From the NCBI GenBank assembly GCA_964537285.1, contig CAZHZT010000154.1, forward strand, positions 1-12,305: 12,305 nt of DNA, given 5' to 3'. The first letter of the stretch is position 1. Each line of letters opens with the position of its first letter. The translations under genes and the position numbers were made by a program. Below are positions 6,601-12,305 of the stretch, in pieces. The notes beneath the pieces were generated by a model, which had not been told where the DNA came from, ran no database searches, and saw nothing but the letters and a program-made list of their open reading frames with translations. Source of the DNA: CAZHZT01 sp964537285 (GTDB taxonomy: Bacteria; Bacteroidota; Bacteroidia; Chitinophagales; Saprospiraceae).

Positions 6601-9600
6601 TCGTAGACGGCCTCAACATCATCGACGGCCGCGTTGATGTGGACGGCGATGGCGATGTGGACGCCGACGATGACAAAGGAACCAGCCAATCCGCTATTGG
6701 CGACTTGCCTGTAGTAGACGGCTATGTGGATGTAGATGGGGATGCAACGCCACAAGAAATGAATGGCGAAGATGATGGTACGTTCATTGGTAAAATTGAC
6801 AATACCCTTACCGATGTGAACGGAGAATATTTATTTGTAGGCTTAGATCCTGATAACGACTATATTGTCCGCCTCGACAATGCCGCAAATTTCGGCACCG
6901 GCGGTCTCTTGGAAACCTACAGCCTGACCTCCCCGGATCAAGGCGGGGACGCCCTGGATTCCGATGCGGTACTCAATGCCGACAATGAGCCGGAAATCTC
7001 CGTCAGCAATGCAGATCTGACGGCAGGGAGCAATACGCTTACCTACGATTTCGGTTTCGTACAAACCAATACCGTAGGGGACTTCGTCTGGTATGATGTC
7101 AATGAATTTGGAGATCAAACGGGTGGAGAGCCGGGTGCAGAGGGCGTTACTGTCACCCTTACCAATGTGGATGGCAATGATATTGATCTGCAAATGGCAG
7201 GTGTACAATCTATGGTAACTACTACCACGGACGCCTTTGGCGCTTACCTATTCGAAGATGTGCCTAATGGTACCTACACGGTTACCTTCGATAAAAGTAC
7301 CTTATCAGGTAATGATCCGGACGGAATGACTGTAGTGCCTGGCGATTGGGTGTTCACCGCCGCCAATCAAACCAGCGACAATTTTGATTCGGATGCTGTT
7401 ACCGACGGGCTCAATCCTAATTTGGCCACTACGCCGGAATTTATCCTCACCGGTGGACAAGAGAACTTGACCCTGGACGCCGGTCTCCGCCCTGCTCCTC
7501 CTGACCCCATCCAAATCAAAGGAACCGTATTTGACGATTTCTCCGGTGCAGGCACTCCAAATGTTTATGATAATGGTACCGACGCCTTACTGGAAGGCAT
7601 AGAAGTGGTGCTCTACGACCCGGTCATGCTGGAAATCGATCGTACCTTTACCGATGCCAATGGCAATTACGTTTTTTCCAATTTGCCTCCTCTGAGTACT
7701 GGAGAAACCTATCAGGTGTTCTTTGTGTTGCCGATTAATGCCGACTTTGTCCTCCAGGATCAAGGAATGGACGAAGCCCTGGATAGCGAAGTCGATCCGA
7801 ATACCGCTGAAGCCATTGTTACAGAAGCGATGTCTACCAATGCCATCAACAATAACATGAGCATGGTGGTAGACATTGACGCGGGTATGTCGCTTCCTTT
7901 TTCCATTGGTAATATTGTCTGGAATGACCTCAACTTCAATGGCGAGCTGGATGCCGGAGAGCAAGGCGTAGCTGGGATCAGCGTGCGTTTGCTCGATGAC
8001 TTGGGCAATCCGGTAGATGACCCCAACCAAAATGGAATCCAGGATTATGTAACCACTACCGATGCCAACGGCCGCTATTTATTCTCTGGCTTGCCGGCGG
8101 AAACCTATACGGTAGAAATTGATATTCCGGCGGGCTTCCGCTCTACGGCCGATGATGCCCAGGGAGATAATACCCTTGCGGATGATCCTATTCAGGAAGA
8201 TAATGATGATAGTGGAAATGGCACACAGCTTGGGGCCTCTTCTATTGCTTCGGCTACCATCACCCTTCCCGGGACCCCTTTCCCTGCCGCAAATAATGGA
8301 GAAGCCGATGCTACTGTACCCATCAATGGGCAAGCCGATAACACACCGGATTATAAAGCCTATTACACCGTCGACTTCGGTATCGCTCCGGTACTCAGCA
8401 TTGGTAACCGCGTCTTCGCGGATAATGGCGCAGGTACGGGCACAGAGGATGATGGCATTCAAAGCGGCGCTGAGCCGGGAATCGATGGCGTAACGGTTCG
8501 GTTATACCTCGATCCGGATGGCGATGGCAATTTAAGTAACAATACCGCTGCCGCTCAGGTGGGAACCGATCAGGTGACTGCAGGAGGCGGTTTTTACCTA
8601 TTCGATAATTTAGCCCCAACTACCGGTAGTGAACGATACTTCGTCGTCGTAGCAGAAACAGAATTTGGCGCAGGCCAGGAATTGAACGGCCTGATAAGCA
8701 GCACGCCCAATGGCTCGGACCTAAGCACCGATCTGGATGATAATGGAACCAATACGATCCAGGCTGGCTTTGGCATCGTCAGTAATGCGATTGAACTCAC
8801 CGCCGGCAATCAGCCGCTGGGCGAAAGTGGTCCGACAAGCGGGAATGCTGCAGATAATAATTCAAATTTGACGATTGATTTTGGATTTGTGCTGTTAAAC
8901 CTTGACTATGGCGATTTGCCCGATCCCAATTACCCAACTTTGCTGGCCAATAACGGCCCACGGCATATTATCGATCCCGGTATCCAGATCGGCGGCGCCG
9001 TCGATGCTGAAACGGATGGCCAGCAGACTGCCCAGGCAGATGGCGATGATAACAATGGAGACGACGAAGACGGCGTCACCTTCCCCACAGCCATCATAGC
9101 CGGAACTCCGGCAGACCTTACGGTCAATGTGACCAATACTACCGGCTCAGCCGCTACGCTTTACGGCTGGATCGACTTCAACAACAACGGTCAGTTAGAA
9201 ACCGGGGAACGGGCTTCGTTCACGGTAAATGACGGAACCAATGCGCAGGATGTAACGCTGACCTTTACCGCTCTTCAAACGACGGGTGCGGTGACGGGCA
9301 CGGATCTGGGCGCCCGCTTCCGCCTAAGTACAGATCTTACCGCCGTAGCTGACCCAACAGGCCCGGCAACCGATGGGGAAGTAGAAGATTATCTGATCCA
9401 GGTGCAGGCACATACTACCGTAGCATTGGGTAACCTCGTTTTCCTAGATGCCAACAACAATGGCCAATTCGATCCGGGCATTGACCAGGGGATCGATGGG
9501 GTAGAGGTGCAACTACTCGATGACAACGACATGCCCGTAGATAATCCCAATATGCCGGGCAACCCCTATATCGTCACCACTTCTGGCGGCGGTTTTTACG

Positions 9601-10643
9601 AATTCGACAACCTGCTGCCCGGGAATTACAAAGTATTCATTCCTGCCGGCAACTTTGGAGGCAGCCAGCCTCTGGATGGCTTGGTAAGCTCCAGCCCTGA
9701 GGGCATTGACAACGATCAGGATGATAATGCGGATGAAAATGGCCAAAATACCTTATTTAACGGCGGCGTCATATCTACCGTCATTGAACTGACTGTGGGG
9801 GGCGAGCCCGAAAATGAAGGGGGCCAGGGCGCTTATTCCGGAATTCTGGACGATAATTCCGCCAACATGACCGTCGACTTTGGTTTCTTCGCACCGGTTT
9901 CGGTGGGTAATTTCGTGTGGGTAGACCTGGATAATGATGGCTTCCAGGATAGCAATGAGCCAGGATTGGAAGACGTAACAGTGACCATTTTTGACGCCAC
10001 TACCAATACAGCAGTAGCTTTAGGCGCTGATAATATGCCTTACTCCAGCACCCAAATGACGGATGCAATGGGTGCTTATTTGTTCCAAAACTTGCCTCCG
10101 GGTGATTATTACGTGCAATTCGACTTGTCTACGGCAGCGAATTCGGAGCTTTACGATTTCACGAGCCTGAACAATGCCGATGATGCCGCCGATTCGGATG
10201 CCGATACCAACATTACCGGCAATGATGATCTGGGGCAATCGGGCAGAACGGGCTTCCTGCCTTCGAACACACAAGACTTGACCCTGGATGCGGGTGTGTT
10301 CTGTGCAGCCATGGTAGAAGCGGGCAATCCGGCCAATGTATGCCGCAATGCAGAGGTGAACCTGGGCAGCCTTGGCGCGACCTACACGCCAAGTTCTTTA
10401 ACGGCCATCTGGACGACCAGCGGCGATGGAGACTTCCTCGATATGGGCGGCAATGTATTGACCGCTCCGGTGAATTTTAACAATGCGGTAACTTATCGCC
10501 CGGGCACAATGGACATCCAGAACGGCACCGTCACGCTGACCTTAACAACAGATACGGGCTCGGCCTGCGGCACGATCTCAGATAATGTGATTTTGACGGT
10601 CTTTAAGACGGATTGTGGTAATTTCCCATGGGATGGGAATTAG
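3657..10643 (+). CDS. Giant secreted SdrD B-repeat / GEVED surface protein
   Basis: A 2328-residue extracellular protein, probably an adhesin or matrix protein. A basic start and hydrophobic core (residues 18-32) form a signal peptide, with likely cleavage after Ala40 (SLQA|Q). Next is a DUF11-like beta domain (about 42-172), a proline run (178-182), further DUF11-like segments including one from about 679, then SdrD B-like (Cna-B-type) domains starting near Gly929, 1141, 1289, 1418, 1583, 1925 and 2084. Each has the G(N/D)xVWxD...G(E)PGxxGVxVxL opening and an AYLFxxLPPGxY-type strand. The first carries an insert of Asp-rich calcium-loop repeats (963-1040). A GEVED domain (about 1749-1918, motif GEVEDY at 1907-1912) sits between the fifth and sixth. 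The C-terminus (2216-2328) is PKD/Ig-like and ends FPWDGN. No type IX sorting domain or LPxTG signal is recognisable. It has its own promoter and terminator, and its DNA is richer in G+C than its neighbours. The ligand is unknown. Family call is firm; adhesion is inferred. Confidence 0.92.
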   Translation: MKKNFHSTSFSGKIQKRVFTSIITGLLLLLGLSSEHSLQAQNLIIDKQVSNATPSPGQNFTFRIRYRCASLTQDCQDAQIVDTIPSGLQVVSYTGVGGLVEDVDLSGSTLTWDLGDGSGVLPAGSTGTLFLTAKLPKCGPTIANGTVYTNTATFSATGATSSLASATVTLNGAIAPCPPPPPAVVDTNFRKTSLREEGVIDGPLQQWIITLPDPAQTSGTATYTVTDTFPDNIVVVGLEDIGDWTAGTGSIGTLEVQCRNSGNWYAVDKENQNRLIYDDGTSPYNAADYRNLLDGGLPDAFLECAGVDNPDIARTNSTSGGYLNITGIRFTVDESLLPGPSSNSLQPQIKVSYYLLSESPFAGINTPNGLALPNWVAPVPGDVTQNCVQSSIDMDSDTGTQDEVCGTIELFGPGTGALEPTKSVAANLSELPGGPINNSFLDPNASPPRVLTPNTLMWRFNVRKTHFSGDVQGIKVFELLDANLEYDPAENWYVVIPVNGALNGYTGDLQTLEEQSDCANPDFTVIPNYRNTGRTALIWDFKSCYFGPTPTDVNGTGNRDQLNIYLATTVKEGTLPNTNLNDAYIILYDNQGVEQIISGCEPNNNTLDNFFDESDPTAPAYSYDGQSDLFDPAWSNTDRTYTDLLDLTDLDGNGLTANEFLCASDVSSFNMPTIADLTSEKLVKGKLDAQFSKYPASGNTDISGEGVYELTIENTGNVNVTQIDVVDILSFVGDVGVLPSTGPRLSEWAEQLTNAITIERSTDGGATYSAVPSGDLPLGPFYSTSTDPERFSADNTSNFDVLTVNESDMSATNFPTGADDNPWTGATSSGAAGARSFGFRFVPISTSGNFASGDILRITVPIEIIGNPPGCSTPNCTGVGDNLDNGAIAWNSFAFGGSYEDSGTQRLLDSEPIKVGLKMVDPAQTAGLGDFVWNDLNGNGIQDTGEPGFEGVSVGLYQEFTIDDGLIDINNDGLYNSDDDGFVDGLNIIDGRVDVDGDGDVDADDDKGTSQSAIGDLPVVDGYVDVDGDATPQEMNGEDDGTFIGKIDNTLTDVNGEYLFVGLDPDNDYIVRLDNAANFGTGGLLETYSLTSPDQGGDALDSDAVLNADNEPEISVSNADLTAGSNTLTYDFGFVQTNTVGDFVWYDVNEFGDQTGGEPGAEGVTVTLTNVDGNDIDLQMAGVQSMVTTTTDAFGAYLFEDVPNGTYTVTFDKSTLSGNDPDGMTVVPGDWVFTAANQTSDNFDSDAVTDGLNPNLATTPEFILTGGQENLTLDAGLRPAPPDPIQIKGTVFDDFSGAGTPNVYDNGTDALLEGIEVVLYDPVMLEIDRTFTDANGNYVFSNLPPLSTGETYQVFFVLPINADFVLQDQGMDEALDSEVDPNTAEAIVTEAMSTNAINNNMSMVVDIDAGMSLPFSIGNIVWNDLNFNGELDAGEQGVAGISVRLLDDLGNPVDDPNQNGIQDYVTTTDANGRYLFSGLPAETYTVEIDIPAGFRSTADDAQGDNTLADDPIQEDNDDSGNGTQLGASSIASATITLPGTPFPAANNGEADATVPINGQADNTPDYKAYYTVDFGIAPVLSIGNRVFADNGAGTGTEDDGIQSGAEPGIDGVTVRLYLDPDGDGNLSNNTAAAQVGTDQVTAGGGFYLFDNLAPTTGSERYFVVVAETEFGAGQELNGLISSTPNGSDLSTDLDDNGTNTIQAGFGIVSNAIELTAGNQPLGESGPTSGNAADNNSNLTIDFGFVLLNLDYGDLPDPNYPTLLANNGPRHIIDPGIQIGGAVDAETDGQQTAQADGDDNNGDDEDGVTFPTAIIAGTPADLTVNVTNTTGSAATLYGWIDFNNNGQLETGERASFTVNDGTNAQDVTLTFTALQTTGAVTGTDLGARFRLSTDLTAVADPTGPATDGEVEDYLIQVQAHTTVALGNLVFLDANNNGQFDPGIDQGIDGVEVQLLDDNDMPVDNPNMPGNPYIVTTSGGGFYEFDNLLPGNYKVFIPAGNFGGSQPLDGLVSSSPEGIDNDQDDNADENGQNTLFNGGVISTVIELTVGGEPENEGGQGAYSGILDDNSANMTVDFGFFAPVSVGNFVWVDLDNDGFQDSNEPGLEDVTVTIFDATTNTAVALGADNMPYSSTQMTDAMGAYLFQNLPPGDYYVQFDLSTAANSELYDFTSLNNADDAADSDADTNITGNDDLGQSGRTGFLPSNTQDLTLDAGVFCAAMVEAGNPANVCRNAEVNLGSLGATYTPSSLTAIWTTSGDGDFLDMGGNVLTAPVNFNNAVTYRPGTMDIQNGTVTLTLTTDTGSACGTISDNVILTVFKTDCGNFPWDGN

Positions 10644-10655
10644 GAACGAAAAACA

Positions 10656-10697
10656 GGAAACGGTTAACGGGAAACGGTTAACGGGAAACGGTTAACG
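10656..10697. repeat. Three perfect tandem copies of GGAAACGGTTAACG
   Basis: Units at 10656-10669, 10670-10683 and 10684-10697 are identical 14-mers, each containing the palindrome GTTAAC. The array starts 13 bases after the surface-protein stop codon and ends 12 bases before the terminator stem. It could be a slippage product or a protein-binding array; no function can be read from the sequence. Confidence 0.9.
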
Positions 10698-10709
10698 ATA
10701 GTTGGAAGT

Positions 10710-10762
10710 TAGAAAGCTAAAAGTAGAAAGTGCCTGCTTTTAGCTTTCTATCTTTTTATTTT
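10710..10762 (+). terminator. Rho-independent terminator of the surface-protein gene
   Basis: Perfect 14-bp arms TAGAAAGCTAAAAG (10710-10723) and CTTTTAGCTTTCTA (10737-10750) with a 13-base loop, followed by the T-rich tract TCTTTTTATTTT. It lies 67 bases after the stop codon and separates the giant gene from the next one. The stem has few G/C pairs, but its length and T tract make it convincing. Confidence 0.8.
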
Positions 10763-10763
10763 A

Positions 10764-10784
10764 AACTTTCAACTTTCAACTTTC
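10764..10784. repeat. Three tandem AACTTTC heptamers
   Basis: Exact copies at 10764-10770, 10771-10777 and 10778-10784, followed by the related CCACTTTCCACTT. Pyrimidine-rich runs of this type lie just upstream of the next gene, where its promoter should be. Complementary GAAAGT-type words occur at 10704-10731, so the 165-bp gap could fold in more than one way. No TAnnTTTG box is seen here. Confidence 0.75.
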
Positions 10785-10808
10785 CCACTTTCCACTTATA
10801 TTGCAGGT

Positions 10809-12305
10809 ATGCAAAAACTACCCATCGGCATACAGGATTTTAGAAAGCTGCGCGAAGGCAATTATCTATATGTAGATAAAACGGAGCTACTTGATCATTT
10901 GATAAAGTCTGGTAGTTACTATTTTCTATCCCGACCCCGTCGATTTGGGAAGTCGTTGCTTGTTTCTACCATTCGAGAACTTTTTCAAGGAAGCAAAGAG
11001 CTATTTAAGGGGCTCTGGATTGAAGATAAATGGGACTGGGAAGTCCGGTATCCAGTTATTTATTTCTCATTTAATGATATAGGGTATAAAGAAATCGGCC
11101 TAAAGGAGGCCTTGATAAAAGCAATTGACGAAAATGCACGTCTCCATGGATTAGAACTAAATGAAGAAAGCCTTTCTCAGCGGTTTAAAGAATTGATTCA
11201 AGGTCTTGGAAAAAAGCAAAAGGTAGTAATATTGATTGATGAATACGATAAACCCATCATTGATTACATTGAAAATCCATCCGAATCAACTTCCAATAGA
11301 GCTGTTCTCAGAAACTTCTTTTCTGTATTAAAAAGCTCCGATGGATTTATAAAGTTCTTTTTTCTTACAGGCGTTTCCAAATTTAGTAAAGTATCCATTT
11401 TTTCCGATCTGAATAATCTTAGGGACATCACTTTATCCAGGCAGTACAATAATTTGGCGGGCTACACCCATCATGAATTAATTCATTATTTTAAAGAACG
11501 GCTCGAGTTACTTGCCAGAGAAATGGAGATAACACCCGATCAACTCCTTGAAAAAGTCAGAAACTGGTATAATGGTTATTCCTGGACGGGCAAAGATCGG
11601 ATGTATAATCCCTTTTCCATACTCAACTTTTTCGAAGGGGGCCAATTTCAAAATTTCTGGTTTTCAACAGGCACCCCAACTTTCTTAGTAAAATTACTAC
11701 AGAAGGGAAATTATTATCGCCTAGAAGATCAGGAGGTGGGAAGCGTTTTGCTTGATTTTTTTGATGTAGAAGATCCGGATTACAGAAGCTTGCTATTTCA
11801 GACAGGCTATTTAACGATCAAGGAACAACCGTTTCCTGAATTATACGTACTTACTTATCCCAATCACGAAGTTAAAATTTCCTTGTTGCAATATATGGTT
11901 GGAGCCTTTAGCTTTAAATCAGAAGGAGACTCTTTCCCAATGGCCTTAAAGCTTAGAAAAGCACTTCTTGAAGGAAATACAGCATCTTTTGTTTCGGTTC
12001 TCAACAGCTTATTCGCCTCTAATCCGGAAAAGATCTTTCGGCAACGCAATGAAGCGGCTTATCATGCCGTGGTTTTTACTTCCCTCAAACTCATGGGCTT
12101 TTACATCGATTGTGAAGTCTCAGTAGGCGATGGAATTGTGGATGCCATTATTAAAACCGATTCCCGCATTTACGTCATTGAATTCAAATACGATAAAACC
12201 CCCGAAGAGGCCATCCGACAAATTCGTGAAAAAAACTACGCCGAGCCTTATCGGCATGATGGGCGCGAAATCGTATTGTTAGGAGTGGCCTTTGGGAAAG
12301 AAGAA
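10809..12305 (+). CDS. AAA-ATPase-like / PD-(D/E)XK nuclease-family protein (3' end missing)
   Basis: An open frame of 499 codons with no stop before the window ends. It starts with the family-typical KLPIGIQDFRKLR and YLYVDKT segment. The N-terminal AAA-ATPase-like domain (PF09820 type) shows a P-loop variant RPRRFGKS (42-49), a Walker B strand VVILIDEYD (139-147, Asp144-Glu145) and a sensor-like TGVSKFS (187-193). The C-terminal PD-(D/E)XK domain (DUF1703/PDDEXK_9, PF08011 type) shows Glu414, Asp445 in GIVDAII, the Glu458-x-Lys460 pair in VIEFKYDK, and QIREKNYAEPY (471-481). All expected catalytic positions are present, so it is probably nearly complete; proteins of this family usually run about 510-580 residues. 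The biological role of the family is not settled; nuclease activity is predicted from the fold. The ATG at 10809 is the first possible one in frame nearby and fits the family start. Only a weak AGG precedes it. Base composition resembles the kinase and not the surface-protein gene. Confidence 0.9.
   Translation, partial: MQKLPIGIQDFRKLREGNYLYVDKTELLDHLIKSGSYYFLSRPRRFGKSLLVSTIRELFQGSKELFKGLWIEDKWDWEVRYPVIYFSFNDIGYKEIGLKEALIKAIDENARLHGLELNEESLSQRFKELIQGLGKKQKVVILIDEYDKPIIDYIENPSESTSNRAVLRNFFSVLKSSDGFIKFFFLTGVSKFSKVSIFSDLNNLRDITLSRQYNNLAGYTHHELIHYFKERLELLAREMEITPDQLLEKVRNWYNGYSWTGKDRMYNPFSILNFFEGGQFQNFWFSTGTPTFLVKLLQKGNYYRLEDQEVGSVLLDFFDVEDPDYRSLLFQTGYLTIKEQPFPELYVLTYPNHEVKISLLQYMVGAFSFKSEGDSFPMALKLRKALLEGNTASFVSVLNSLFASNPEKIFRQRNEAAYHAVVFTSLKLMGFYIDCEVSVGDGIVDAIIKTDSRIYVIEFKYDKTPEEAIRQIREKNYAEPYRHDGREIVLLGVAFGKEE

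Noticed and set aside
3932..10348. Many open frames of 60-150 codons on both strands inside the giant gene
   Set aside because: They are by-products of a long repetitive gene of higher G+C. Their translations show no domain pattern, while the 2328-residue frame is continuous with recognisable domains.
10656..10784. The tandem repeats as a CRISPR array
   Set aside because: The units are 14 and 7 bases long and abut with no spacers, and no cas gene is in the window.
11264..12049. Minus-strand open frames of 61 codons inside the ATPase/nuclease gene
   Set aside because: The plus-strand frame has Walker A, Walker B and PD-(D/E)XK motifs throughout this stretch, so these are antisense shadows.

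Overview
The window looks like a piece of a Bacteroidota chromosome, most likely from the Saprospiria (Lewinella/Haliscomenobacter-type bacteria). Signs of this are promoters with a TAnnTTTG -7 box and no Shine-Dalgarno sequence, a very large secreted protein built from SdrD B-like repeats with a GEVED domain, a TPR-containing sensor kinase, and an AAA-ATPase-like/PD-(D/E)XK protein of a family often expanded in this phylum. The lineage is an inference from gene content; no rRNA or marker gene is present.

Layout. (i) 1-3109, minus strand: a two-component system. A NarL/LuxR-type response regulator (3109-2438) comes first in the direction of transcription, followed after a 388-bp gap by a TPR sensor histidine kinase whose best start is at 2049. 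The gap is full of hairpins, including a near-perfect 57-bp palindrome. A perfect 20-bp-arm terminator hairpin overlaps the kinase stop codon. (ii) 3110-3656: a divergent intergenic region with a MITE-like element with 27-bp inverted ends, a sharp palindrome with TTGTGAGC half-sites, a cluster of TGTA/TACA sites and a good Bacteroidota promoter. (iii) 3657-10643, plus strand: one 2328-residue secreted protein. It has a signal peptide, DUF11-like N-terminal domains, seven SdrD B-like domains, an interposed GEVED domain and a C-terminal PKD/Ig-like domain. Its DNA is visibly richer in G+C than both flanks. (iv) 10644-10808: a three-copy 14-bp tandem repeat, a strong terminator hairpin and a heptamer repeat. 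(v) 10809-12305, plus strand: an AAA-ATPase-like/PD-(D/E)XK protein that is still open at the right edge.

How the genes may work together. The two-component system is transcribed divergently from the surface-protein gene, so it could sense an envelope or nutritional cue and control the giant protein through the shared intergenic region. That is inference from position only. The last gene is separated by a terminator and appears to be an independent unit. No tRNA, rRNA, CRISPR array or transposase gene was seen. I did not find a convincing complete novel system. The most unusual items are the palindromic DNA between regulator and kinase, the MITE-like element and operator-like palindrome upstream of the adhesin, and the lack of a recognisable type IX sorting domain on the giant protein.
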